Shown one piece after another: positions 33,400 through 45,480 of a DNA stretch of 64,000 nucleotides. A program made the translations under genes and the position numbers. Under the pieces are notes generated by a model. The model had not been told where the DNA came from, ran no database searches, and saw only the letters and a program-made list of their open reading frames with translations. Positions within the stretch are counted from its first letter, which is position 1. Every line of letters begins with the position of its first letter. The stretch comes from Cryptomeria japonica. Lineage: Eukaryota > Streptophyta > Pinopsida > Cupressales > Cupressaceae. Location of the stretch: NCBI RefSeq assembly GCF_030272615.1, contig NC_081407.1, positions 435,336,730-435,400,729 on the forward strand. Direction: 5' to 3'.

Positions 33400-33810
33400 A
33401 TTCATGATCACATCAGCACAACCATGGAAACTATACTTTGATGGTTCATACACTAGGCATGGCTCGGGGGCAGGCATTTTGTTTATCACACCTTAAGGTG
33501 ACAGCATCCCGAAGTCTTACAGGCTCACATTTCCATGCACAAACAACATAGCTGAATATGAGGCCTTGATCACAAGACTCAGGCTAGCCATACAATGGAA
33601 GTTACAAGAACTACAAGTATATGGCGACTCCCAATTGATCATTCGACAAGAAACAAATGAATATCAGACCAAGGATGACAAACTCATGCCGTACAAACAA
33701 ATGGTGGACAAATTAAAAACATCATTCACTACCATCACCTTTGAGCAGGTACCCAGAGATTAGAATTGAGTTGTTGATGCTATGGCTACCATTGCATCTC
33801 TCCTAGATCT
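33400..33810 (+). pseudogene. Tat second, archaeal-type RNase H
   Basis: LYFDGSYTRHGSGAGILF near 33431, TNNIAEYEALITRLRLAI near 33543, VYGDSQLIIRQ near 33620 and DAMATIASLL near 33777 are the motifs of the additional RNase H that marks Tat-lineage elements. Internal stops at about 33495 and 33761. Confidence 0.87.
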
Positions 33811-34611
33811 TCCACAAAATTCAACACACTACGAGTTCTTGGTAGAACAACTTTGGATTCCCGCTTATGATATCCCTGAATCCAAGATGATATGTCACCT
33901 TGTCGGTTCTGAATCCCCATGGTATGGTGAGTTCTACACCTACCTCCACGATCACACACTTCCTCCTAACTAATTGAATAACCAACATAAAACCTTCATT
34001 CAACAAACTGCTTGATATACCATTATTGTTGAAACCCTATACCAATGCAATCTTGATGGTACTCTCTTTCGATGTTTGGAATGGGATGAGATAACAAAGT
34101 CCTTGGAAGAGGTACATGAAGGAATTTGTGGGACGCGCACAAGCGGTCCTTCACTAGCATTCGAACCCCTACAGGCGCAACTCCTTACTCACTAGTCTAT
34201 GGCACATAATCTATCTTACCTATCGAGGTCGAGATACCATATCTATGGGTTTCCTTGCACAATCTCATCGATGATGAAGCATACAGAGTATCGCGTCTCC
34301 AAGACTTAGAGGTACTTGATGAGAAACGACAAGCTGCATACAATCATCTCAAAGCCTTTCAACAGCACATGAGCAGAAGCTATAATCATCGAGTTAGACC
34401 TCGTACATTTGAGGTAGGTGATCTTGTTATTCGAGAAAATACTCGCAACCAACCAAACCAAGAACATCAGGGAAAGTTTGAATCAAATTGGCTAGGTCTA
34501 TATGTTATCACTGCTATATTTGGGTCCGGGGCATATCAGTTGGCTACTTCAGAAGGAGAACCGCTAGCAGATCCAATCAACAACATGCACCTTAAAATTT
34601 TTTATACATAA
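33811..34611 (+). pseudogene. Tat integrase remnant lacking the catalytic core
   Basis: After the linker, EEVHEGICG (about 34108-34133) is the start of the His/Cys zinc-binding part. The sequence then jumps to a stretch encoding SIRTPTGATPYSLVYG (about 34158-34204), which normally lies at the far end of the catalytic core. The D,D-35-E core, about 500-600 bp, is deleted. The C-terminal part is readable to 34611 (RVSRLQDLEVLDEKRQAAYN, PRTFEVGDLVI). It cannot insert DNA. Confidence 0.83.
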
Positions 34612-36723
34612 GCTGTACAGAGCATCAGGCTCCCATGCATATTGGGAAAAACACCAAAAACATTCAGATAAATGTCCTGAAGAAAATACAAAAAAATAAA
34701 AATAGTAAAGAAAAATCATGCATCCAAATGGTGAACAACCACTCTGGTGGCACCTTGGGTAAGTGCGATGGTGAAAACTTGGAAAATAGGTGCCACTCGT
34801 AAAGGCTATGGCTCCATTGTCTTTCAGACTTGTTGTGATCACATTCACTACATTCACTCATTCATCAATCCAAAACCATGGCTTGTTATTGATCTGTAAT
34901 CAAGGATAGTACTTCATGCGTCTTGCATCCCACTTTTTCATAGTCATATCTAAACTGGTGGCAATGCCCTTAATCTAGTTGATGGAAGTGGATTCTACAT
35001 TATTTTGTGATTCATTGAGTTCTTCATTCAAATCTATCTCATAAATCCAAAAACATTGAAAAACTATCTCACAAAATCCAAAAACATCAGAAAACATCAA
35101 ACAAACAAAAATATGGCAACACCTTGTACATACGTTTTTCAAAGCAGATACCAAACAAACAGTGTGAAATAATCAAACAATGACCACTTATCTGATCAAC
35201 CAAACAATCAACATCAAACACGCAAACTGTCTAAACAAGGATGCATCCTTCCTTACCAAAACAAAGACAAGATGACATTTTCTTTGACAAGAAAATTCTG
35301 TTTAAGCTATCAAATACTTGGTTGATTTTTAGGTTATTTATTCATTTATATCCAATTCCTACGCTACTTTGGGATATCCACAAGTGATTAGAGTGGCTGG
35401 GATGGTTCCTAAACATTGTTTGTATGTCTTCTACGAATTATTCCAATGAAGTTCTGGGACATGTACTAATGGTGTCTATGTGGGAAGTTCACTAAGCTAC
35501 GTGATCTTATGTAAAATACAGTCATGGATCACTATGACTTGTTGACTACAACGTATACCTCAACCATATGAGCATGAACCCTTATGGAGGGTCCATATTC
35601 TTTATTCTTTATTTATGCTGCTTGCTTGTAGGTACAATGCTCCATCCTTGGTTCCTACTGCCTCATCCAAGATTGATACTACCATGCTCTATGATGAAAA
35701 ATAAAGCACTATGTATCGTCATTTCATCTCATTTGTATATATTGCATTCCGTTGCATTCCATCCATCCATACATTCATAAATAGCTGCATATCATTCATA
35801 CATAGTAATGATAATGGATACTCTATTTTCCTCATCTTCCATAGGAATGCGTCATAGGTCCTCCATTTCTTCTATCTAACATAAAACCCCCCCTCACCCT
35901 CCCCATTTTGATAATCAACATCATATACCCTACATCATTTCCCATCAACCCAATCAAGCAAGTTACTCTATTTGCATAGGTATATCGACTCACACACACC
36001 TAGACTATCAACAAATACTATGATCAAGTATCTTCAAGTCTCAACAGGTAATCGATTATGGCAAACCTAGACTACAATAGACATTTATCATAATGACCTA
36101 GTCTCAACGGGGCTGCTATGATTCACCGCAACCATCTATCACATGCACACACTATCAATTGATCAACCAATTAAACACAATCATAATGGACAATTACATC
36201 AATTGTCTAAGTCTCAACAAGTATTTTGCTTCAAATACCTTGACTTCATCAGGCAATTACATCAATTGTTTAAGTCACCATTAGGTGACTTTGATTCACT
36301 TACTCAGATTTTATCCTGTCCAAGTGAACAACTAACATCAACTATCATGCTTTGACCCGATCGGGGCAATTAAACCGATTGCACCAGATTGTCCAACCAA
36401 TTTTGATTAATTGTATAGTATCAATCAAAAGCACAACACCACATTTGCATTGTATCTCTTGCATAACCTATGGGTACTCACTGGCTTGCCATTTCTTCGT
36501 ATTCACTCTGTTTTCTTCCATTCATTCACCATTATAGCTAATTTCTTTTATTCTACCTCCCCTCCACTTCTCGTTCTTTTTGGAGAGATCGTCCGATTCT
36601 TCAAAAAAAATTTGGCCCATCTCTTGAGGGGGCATACCACCCACTAAATTAACATTTATGGGACATATTTCTTCACATCTATTTTTCTTTCTTTGAAACG
36701 ACGCGATAAAATCACACTGTCTC
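34612..36723 (+). other. 3' non-coding part of the Tat element
   Basis: About 2.1 kb between the integrase end and the polypurine tract. No domain was recognised. It contains ATGG-poor, CA/AT-rich sequence with short open frames only. Confidence 0.6.
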
Positions 36724-36736
36724 AAAGAGGGGCAAA
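36724..36736 (+). promoter_or_regulatory. Polypurine tract of the Tat element
   Basis: AAAGAGGGGCAAA directly precedes the 3' LTR start TGTAGTCAC. The plus-strand DNA primer is made here. The same tract, inverted, occurs at 45464-45480 for the second copy. Confidence 0.88.
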
Positions 36737-38553
36737 TGTAGTCACATAAATCTGTCCACTTATTTAAATGAATATTTAGTATTTATTTGATTATTTAACC
36801 ATCAATCAATAATTAATTAAATTAATATTTAATTAATTCATCTTAACCCTCTTCTCCTATTAATTAAATAAATTATTCAATTTATTTGATTTAATTCACT
36901 TAACCAAATTCAAACCATTAATTAAATAAATAGATCATATTTGTTTAATTAAATATTCTCTCACACTTAAATAAATTAATATTTATTTAAATCCCCCAAA
37001 ATCCCATCTCTCACATTTAAATAAATTAACATTTATTTAAATCACCTTTATCCTCCACCCACTTGCATTTTCCTACAAATGCAAGTTGCACAACTATTTT
37101 ATATAAAAAAATTATTTATTTAAAATCCTATTTATCCTCACCCACTTGAAACCTTTAATGGTTTCCCTTAAAGTCTTCAAACTTGATGCCTTCCTTCTAG
37201 AGTCTTCTCAAGCCTTTAATGGTTTCCCTTAAAGTCTTCAAACTTAATGGCTTCCTTCTAGAGTCTTCTTAAGCCTTTAATGGTTTCCCTTAAAGTCTTC
37301 AAACTTAATGGCTTCCTTCTAGAGTCTTCTCAAGCCTTTAATTGGTTTCCCTCAAAGTCTTCAAGCATTTAATGCTTTATCTTCCTTTTTCTCATGTAAA
37401 TAAATTAAGATTTATTTAAATAAAATTCAAAATTCACATTCACATTTAAATAAATTAATATTTATTTAAATATCTATCCAAATGCAAATTACACCATTTA
37501 ATTGAAATAAATGATTTTATTTCAATTGAAAATCTCAAAATTCCTCCCACTTGCATTCTCCTACAAAATCCACTTGCATGCCTAAATCCCTTCTAGATTC
37601 TTCTAACTCCTTCTAATTAGCCTAATCCTATCCTAATCATTGTCACATTCCTAAATAAAAGGAAGTCACTTCTCAAAAACCTCCAAAGTCTTCAATAACC
37701 ATTAAAGGCTTTATGTCTTCAAATGGTTAACCTCCAAAGTCTTCCAAACCATTAAAGGCTCTTACATAACCATTTATGGTTAACTCACCTTTTACCTTTG
37801 GTTAGAGACTTTCCTCTAACTTAACCATCATTTTGACTCATGGGTCTCTTCAAATCATTTATTTCTTTGACTAAGGTAACCATTTAACCCTTGCACATTC
37901 ATTTATCTCTTGGATAAAAAGAATATCCATTAACCTAACCCTAACCCAACCCCCCAGGGTAACCATCATGTCCCCTCAAGCATTTAATGTTCCTTATCTC
38001 TCCTCTCAAGCCTCCTCATGGTGACACTTGTCAACATGGGATTGGGTTGAAAGTCTCACATGGATTGAATATCTTTCAATCCTAACCCTTGTTAAGATTG
38101 CTCAATCTTAACCCTTCACTTCCCCATTTCTTCTATAAACAAAACCCTTCTCCTCAAGCAAAGAAGGAAGCATTAGAGTATTGTTGTTATATTGGTATTA
38201 GCATAGAGATTTTTCATAGCATCACTATCTACACTTGCATAGCATTTGTTTATCACATCCAACCATCTTGAATTTCCATATGGCATCTATGGCTAGTGCT
38301 AAAAGCTGAGAGCTACACTCATTTGGGACTTGGAGAGGGGAGAAACAAGAGAGAAGCATCAAAAGGCATCATGGAAGCATCTTAGGGAGGCTCTTCTCCT
38401 TTCTTTTGTTTTGTTAAATTTCTTTCATGCTTTTTTGAAATCTCTTTTGATACATTTGGAATGGGTTTTAGTTCTTTGTTTTGGTTTTATGGTTGAAACT
38501 AACTTATTAACATTGAACTTTGTTGTTTCCTTGTCCCCATTTCCATGACATCA
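36737..38553 (+). repeat. 3' LTR of the Tat element
   Basis: 1,817 bp, TGTAGTCAC...GACATCA, uninterrupted. It has four copies of the CCTTTAATGGTTTCCCT unit (37148-37370) against three in the 5' LTR. ATTTAAATAAATT...ATTTATTTAAAT near-palindromes occur at about 36965-37045 and 37440-37470. Confidence 0.9.
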
Positions 38554-38558
38554 CTATC

Positions 38559-38869
38559 TACAATCGTTGATTTCATATTATCATTGTGCTATCATACGAT
38601 TACTACAATTGTAGAGAAATTCACAAAACACCACACACACACACTTATTTAGAGTGGAGAAAATATGAAATCATGCAAGGCATATTTTTTCTAATAATTC
38701 ATTTGATTTACAATGATTTCATTCATTATTGGTGATTTTTTATTTGTGAATATGGGTATTTCATTGTTATTATTCTTATCTTCGTATTTCACGATTCAAA
38801 ATTCATGCTATCAAATATAGTTAAACTTTTCATGGACCAACTTGAGTCAAACCTAAGGCCTTTAATTCT
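38559..38869. other. Flank after the Tat element
   Basis: AT-rich with a short CA repeat (38629-38642). It may continue the LTR-like DNA left of 14276. No gene. Confidence 0.4.
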
Positions 38870-38879
38870 TTGTTTTTTC

Positions 38880-40499
38880 GGATAAAACACATAGAGCATA
38901 TAATATATTAATAATAGAGAAAATATAAGATATAAATACATAGATAAAGTAGCTGCACAAAATATGAGTGCAAGGCTCGATCATGGAGGCAACAATATTT
39001 AACTAGACAAGAGTAATACTCCTCAAGCACCTCTTGATTTAAAGTCATAAAGACATAGAATTGAAAGAGTCCAGCACTAGCTATATGGATCAAAGACACA
39101 TAATAGAAGCCAAGTACTAAGGATCATCACTAACACAAACCAAAACAAGAGAGAGAAGCTTCAAAAAGAAGGCCCTTAATTAAACTTGGCCACAATTGTG
39201 GCAGGGCCTGAGAAGAAATCTCGAATCTTACGCTTGTTAGCTTCCTCATAGAGATCCTCATTATTTGAATAGAAGATATTCATGAGTGCATAGTCATCAT
39301 AGATTACATAGTATTTGAAGAGGTTTCATGCCTCCATTTTATTTTCATTACCTTCCCTTGAAAGATTAAAAACTTCACCTAAAGAGCCTGAGATCAGATC
39401 GGTATCAACACCACCCAAAGCTTGAGCTACATTTGGCCAATAATAGCCAGCCACCAATTTACTACCCACTATGCAGACCTAGTCTAGAAATGGGACTATT
39501 TGGAGTAATGGGGTGAAGAAAAATTCAAAAACCTAACCATCGTGGGTATATGAGTCATCTTTACTGGTGTTGTTCTTGAGAATAATGAATATTGCCTATT
39601 AAACTAACTCATCCTTAGAATGAAAGAGTCGATGGAATTGTTGATCCAAGGACTTGTTTTCACATTTGAATGGAACACCAAATAATGTCAACATTTCAAA
39701 GCAAGTGACAAATATGCTAAGATACACAGGCCCAAAATAGAAGTAACATATCAGTTCTTAAATACTGAGAGAACTTGTCTACTTGAAAGCCATTGAAGGC
39801 CTTAGGAGGAGGCAAAGAATGTGGCATGTGAACCTTGCTCACAAGAGGATCAAGGAGATGCACGCAAGATTACACCATATCAATCGAAATCCAACTTCCC
39901 TTAGTAAATCTCTAATGGAATACACAATAAATGATGAAATTATTTGGAAAGCTCACCCACTCAAAGCATGAGACCAACAATGTACTAAAATAACCCCTAG
40001 AAAAGGATTTCGACAACACAGGGGCCTAAAAATTGCAAGGACTAAGGAACTAAAACTTCTGACATGGATATAGTCAACACAAGGGCTTGAAGAATGAACA
40101 ACAACATCTGATTTGAAGGGGCCAATAATATCTTAGGAGGACTGCACTAAGTATGATGAGATCAACTGACTAGACCATACATTGAGAATGTGACCATAAA
40201 AATGTAGCGATCGAATCCCTAGGAAAGGAGTCTGAAGACATAGGAACCTGCAAGTTGGAGAAGTCATGAGATGCATATTGTTTTAAAATCTGAGCATCAT
40301 GTAAGGAAGTGAGAACAAAAGCATATTTGAAAAAAACATTTGAATCCATGAGCTACTGGCCATCAGAAGAGTCCAAAAACCAGACTGCAGAGGAGAGTAT
40401 GGGAAAACCAAAACCTTAGAGTAGATAAACAAAGAGTAAGTTAAATAAGCCTAGCATTATCCTTAATGAATGAGGATAGTAAGGGGTTCATCATAAGCT
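38880..40499 (-). pseudogene. Degraded post-RNase H region of the second LINE
   Basis: One minus-strand frame, with several stops, stays protein-like over about 39150-39960. It includes a KLVAGYYWPNVAQALGGVD motif and LISGSLGEVFNLSREG near 39340-39440. It sits where the first LINE has its extra ORF, so both LINEs may carry a third ORF. Sequence similarity between the two is not obvious by eye. Confidence 0.45.
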
Positions 40500-42053
40500 T
40501 GGGGAGATTAAAGGATTCTTCCTCAGCAACATGGGAGTAGTCCCTATTTGTCAACACATTTGTAACCTTGTTTTCTTCTCTGAAGAAATGAAGGAGATGA
40601 TAACAATGGAAGAACATTAGACAATCCCATGATTCTTACAAGATGTAATTAATTTTCTAGTTTGGAGCTTCTCTTGTCCTAAATGTAGAGATAATAATAT
40701 GGGAATCCCCTTCAATTATAATCTGCCTCACCTTACACTTCATTGTTAGTTTAAGACCCACAACTAGAACCCTTTCTTCAACCATATTATTCATGTCATT
40801 TGGAGCTATAGCAACAAGAGCTGCTACAACCAACCCCATGGAGTCTCTAGGAATACACCCCACCCACAAAATACTAGGGTTTCCTTTTAAAGCCCCATCA
40901 AAGTTCAATTTGACAAAGTATTTATTAGGGGGCTTCCATTTGATTTCTTTCCTATTAACACTCTTGGGTAAATTCTTGAGAAGACTCCCTTTGAACAAGA
41001 GAGCTATGAGTTTCCATTTTGAGAGGATCCTGTCATCCTTAGATGAATAGCAAGAGTCAATTATCTTATGTTTGATAGTATATGCATTTACTGATTCTGA
41101 AATTGATTTTCAATGTTCAAGAGAACAATATCCAGAGTATTTTTCTTATTCCTAAAGATGCACTTGTTTCTTTCCCACCAGATGTTCCAAATTAGGATGG
41201 TTAGTGCAACCTTCCAAATTACAACAAAGAAAAAGATTTCGTGGAGAAGAATCCAAGATTCAAATACTTCTACCAAACCAGAATGAAGTGAGGAACTCCA
41301 ATGAAGGTTATCTTGCAGCCATAACCAACAAGACTGAGCAAAAGGATAGGACAAGAGTAAGTGATTTTTGGTTTCAAATTATGAATCAAATAGCACACAA
41401 TTAAACATAGGAGAAAACCCTAGATGAGAAATTTTGTCATTGGTTAATATCGTTCCTTTTAAAGCTAACCAAGCAAAGGAACCCACCTTAGGAAGACATG
41501 CATCTGACCAGCAAAAGGAAAAACATCTCGCCTTTGCAACCAGTCTAGGATCCCTAATAATATTGTACCCTTGTTTGACTGAATAATTTCCTGAAGGAGA
41601 AGGAGACCAAATAATAGATTCTTTATAGTCTTTAAAATTCAGAAACATCTGATTGAGTTCCCTTTGAAGAATGTTTCTTTGATTTGCAGGAATGGGAGCG
41701 GAGGAGAGGTTTTTCCAATGAGTTGATCTCAACCCATTACACTCTTTAATGATGAAATAATCACTCACTTTGTCACCCCAAGCTTCTTTGAGGAGGGATT
41801 TTGATTGAGCTAATGATTCCAAATTGATTAGTGGGGGAAAGTCATTCCAAGAGTCCTCCCCCAAAAAGGCTTTTCTACCATCATGGATGACCCAAGTTAA
41901 GAAAGGAAGAAAGATATTTCTACAACTGACTATGAAGTTCCACATTTGGGAACACAAAGGTGGATTTAGGGCTATGAAAACCCTTTTGGGGTTATTAGAG
42001 TCTAAATATTCTGTTCTCATGATTTTTTTCCAATTTAGAGTTGTGGTTGGCAA
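40500..42053 (-). pseudogene. LINE zf-RVT region and RNase H
   Basis: The 42053-41379 frame covers the region after the RT, with YSVKQGYNIIR and FAWLALKGTILTNDKISHLG. The 41354-41088 frame continues with ILIWNIWWERNKCIF. RNase H (40998-40657) has LNFDGALKGNPSILWVG, IPRDSMG and IEGDSHIII. The REENKVTNVL segment near 40570 marks its end. Frameshifts separate the parts. Confidence 0.83.
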
Positions 42054-42099
42054 AAATTTTCCAAACTAGCTTTGCACCTAAGGCCACATTTCTACATTC

Positions 42100-43960
42100 C
42101 ATATTGTGGATACCTAATCCTCCAGTAGATTTGGGTGTACATACCTTCTCCCAAAATAAAAGATGGAGTCTTTCTTTGAGATCTTTATTACCTTTCTAGA
42201 GAAATATCTTGAGTTTAGATTCAATGTCAACAAAAACTCCCTTAGGAATAGAGAGAATTGACATGATGTAATTAGGGATGGTAGCCAAAACATATTAGAT
42301 CATAAGGAGTTTGCCTTCTAGGGAAAGCCAAGTGTTTTTCCATGAAGAAATTTTATTTTGAATTGAGTTTGAAATGTTATCGCAAAATGATCTTTTATTT
42401 TTTCCTACAAAGAGAGGAATTCCTAGGTATTTACTTGGGAGTAACTCCTATTCGAATCCAAGAAGCTCAAGTAATCTCTAGGAAATACCTAAAGAGTAGT
42501 TATGAAAAAATATCTTTGATTTAGTAGCATTGATTTTCTGACTTGTGACATCACAATACTTGTCCTACACCAATTTGATAGTTTGAGCCTCTTGCATAGT
42601 AGCTTCACCAAATAAAATTGTATCATCAACAAAGAGGATATGTATAATGGCTACCTCTAAGCAATGGATTTTGATTCCTCCCCATAACTGAAGGCGGTGT
42701 TTAGCAGCAATAGATTGACTAAGAGCCTTAGCTAAGATGATAAATAAGTAAGGAGATAAATGATCACATTGTCTAATTCCTTGGGATGGAGAAAAGAAAC
42801 CACATGGTTTCCCATTAATTAGGATATAAAATTTGATGCTTGAAACAAATAAAATGATCCATCTTCTCCATTTGATTGAGAATCCAAATTTGAGAAGCAC
42901 TTGCTCTAAGAATTTCCAGTTGACTCTATCATATACCTTTGACATATCCAATTATAATCATGTTTTCCACTTTATGTTGTTTGATAGAGTGAAGAACCTC
43001 ATTAGAAAACAAGGCACCCTCACAAGTCTCCTTTTTAGGGAGAAATCCTCTTTGTTCTTCTTAGATGATTTTATGAATCTTCTTTGCAAGTCTGATTGAA
43101 ATAGCCTTGGAGAATATCTTGTAAATTGTATTGAAAAGGGAAATTGGTCTAAAATCAGCAAAGGAATCAGGGAAAAACTTTATAGGAATAAGAGCTAAGA
43201 AAGTTGTGTTGAACTATTTGAATTTATTACCATTCCTTCTTGCATCTTCAAGAGCTGACCAAAACTCGGTTCCCACACCCCCCAAAATTGTTTGGAAGAA
43301 GAGGGCAGTTATGTCATCAGGACCAAGAGCTTTGTCAGGGGACAAAGAGAATACTACAACCCTATCTTCTTCAAGGGAAAATGATTTGAAGAGATCCAAG
43401 ATATCTTGATTGGATACCAAAGGAGGGATGTTGTCAAGGAGACCACAAAGCTCATTAGCTTTTGAATCTACACCCTCCAGAGGAGCTGCAAAGAGATTGG
43501 AGAAAAATTGGACTGCCTCAAGCTGGATTTTGTCATTCTCAACTAGGAAGACCCTAGATGAATCCTTAATATGAAATATTGAATTAGAAATGGTTCTCAA
43601 TTTGGCAAGGAATGTAATAATTTGGTGTTTCTATCCCTATCTTCGAGGAGAAGTTATCTTGACTTTTGTTTCCATAAGATCTCTTCTCTAGAGAGTACCT
43701 CCTCATAGGCATGTTAGATTATTTTTTACTCTTGGTAAGAAGTTGGATTGATACCATTTTCAACATTTTTTGCATTAATCCTAGATAGCTGATTATGTTG
43801 GCTTCAAAAATCTAAAATTTGTTACAAAGTTGATAGATTTTAGATCCTTGGATGAGAGGGGAGTTTAGCCACCAGAATTTAAGGAGATGAAGGAAGGATG
43901 GATCCCAGAACCACATTTTCTCAACTTGAAGGAAGACTTAGGTTTATGATTGTTAGTGTT
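42100..43960 (-). pseudogene. LINE linker and reverse transcriptase
   Basis: The linker shows MWFWDPSFLHLLKFWWL near 43920 and AVQFFSNLFAAPLEG near 43510. RT motifs follow on the minus strand: a FRPISLFNTIYK-like block near 43150, QRGFLPKK near 43060, a KVYDRVNWKFLEQVLLKFGF block (42892-42951), GIRQCDHLSPYLFIILA near 42770, and the catalytic FVDD at 42622-42633. Frameshifts and stops occur throughout, so it is not functional. Confidence 0.83.
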
Positions 43961-44340
43961 TTATAGCTGCAAGAGGTATTTCTAGAAGCAAGTCAGCCTA
44001 TTGCAAATTATTATTTTATATTTATAAGGGCCAATCCAAGATGAAAAGTCACCTTGGTTTTTGAATGAGGCCGACTCTTGTGAAGTGTCACCTCGCTTGA
44101 GAAAAGACACCTTAATTTGTATATATAGAAGGTGATGATCATTTCATTTTGATCAATCAGTTTAATAGAAGAGATATATTCTTGGCTGGGTTTTTCTCCC
44201 TCAAGAAGGAGGGTTTTCTCAGGATATGCGGTGTGTTCTATTTTGTTCATGTGTTGTACTTGTTGTGTTATAGTGTTTATCAATTCTGTATTTCTGTTTA
44301 TTTCACATCTGATCATAAAAACAACATGGTATATGTCATG
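43961..44340. other. Spacer between LINE and second Tat LTR
   Basis: Contains CCCTCAAGAAGGAGGGTTTTCTC near 44200 and TATATATAGAAGG near 44120. These recall LTR sequence, but no ends were found. No gene. Confidence 0.35.
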
Positions 44341-44349
44341 CATGTGAAG

Positions 44350-45463
44350 TAGGGTATGTGCAATTGCAACATAAACAATCAATAGATCATTACAAGCATG
44401 GTTAGAAAATTAAAAGAAAATGAAACATAAACCATGACAAAGCGACCAATCGCCTCCTAAGAGATGCGATTATGGATTTGCTCTCACATATGGATAAGCA
44501 CTCCCAGTGACTTGACTACACCTAGACGGAGGATTTCAAATGATGATGATATGCAAGCTAGATGAGATTGATTATGCTAGATTGATCTAAGAGTCTAATT
44601 GAGATAATGATATGCATGATTAAGCTAAGATGATGATGCAATTAAGCTAGAAAAGAGATTGATTAAGCTACATGATTCAACAATTATGCTAGAAAATGAT
44701 CAAATTAAGCTAGATGTAAGATGCAATTGCCTATAATAACAATGCTCAAATGATATGCCTATAGTAACAATGCCTAAGATGAAAATGAGATGGGATCCAT
44801 TGTGCTCCAAAATGGGGGATATTTATAGGAATTCCAAGGCCAGGGGTGAGGTGGTAGGAATCAACGGTCAAGATTGAGTCTGAAGATATCAAGGGTGAAA
44901 TTGTAAGAGATTGGAGAAGAGGTTGGAGGGAGGGACACTTGTTATCTTTGTGGTGACAAGTGTCAAGGAGCCTTGCTCATGAGAGGGCAAGTGTCCAAGG
45001 GAGGAGACATGTGGCCTAAGTGCCATGTGTCTCAAGGGGATAATATCCACACCATAAGAGGTTAGGCTAAGGAGGTTAGGATGTGTAAGATAGGATAGGA
45101 TTAGTTAAACCCAAGGTTAGGTTAGGTGGTTAGAAGTTAGGAGTCATGTGGGTAATTTGAATTTAAAAAATTCAAATAATAGGAAAAGGCTAATTAACTT
45201 TCAACAACTCATAAATTGATTTGTTTAATTAATTAGGATATTATAAGAAATGAATTAAATGGGGGGAGGATTAATTAATTTGGATCAATTAAACAAAGGG
45301 GACTATTGAAATGAACCTATTAAATAAATCTTTAGATTTATTAATAAGTAGATGAAAGGGATTTAATCAAATTGCTAATGAATTTAATTAAATTAGGAAG
45401 GGGGATTAATTAAATAATTTCTTATTTAATTAATTATCTTCAGACCATTTTTAGGTGTATACA
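44350..45463 (-). repeat. 3' LTR of the second Tat element
   Basis: Starts TGTATACACC right after a CAAAGAGGGGCAAAA tract. AT-rich TTAATTAAAT blocks follow and a CTATAAATATCC TATA-like site lies near 44820. Repeated ATTAAGCTAGA motifs fill 44560-44730. The far end, near 44350, is uncertain. Confidence 0.65.
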
Positions 45464-45480
45464 TTTTGCCCCTCTTTGAG

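Larger units (their letters stand above)
14276..38553 (+). mobile_element. Ty3/gypsy LTR retrotransposon, Tat type, with nested insertions
   Basis: Order: 5' LTR (split), tRNA-Trp primer site, long leader, gag, protease, RT, RNase H, a second (archaeal-type) RNase H, integrase remnant, polypurine tract, 3' LTR. The second RNase H and the protease-RT spacer are typical of the Tat lineage. The flanks CTATG (14271-14275) and CTATC (38554-38558) agree at four of five positions and are the likely target duplication. The element is dead: many in-frame stops, one clear frameshift in the RT and a deletion through the integrase core. Confidence 0.85.
38870..43960 (-). mobile_element. Second LINE (L1 type with RNase H), decayed, 5'-truncated
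   Basis: Minus-strand order: EN-RT linker (43960-43214), RT (43200-42100), zf-RVT region (42053-41088), RNase H (40998-40500), then about 1.6 kb of degraded downstream sequence ending near 38875 in an A-rich ATCCGAAAAAACAAAG. No endonuclease is seen, so the 5' end is missing. A convincing target duplication was not found. It is more decayed than the LINE at 17.8-21.8 kb. Confidence 0.82.
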
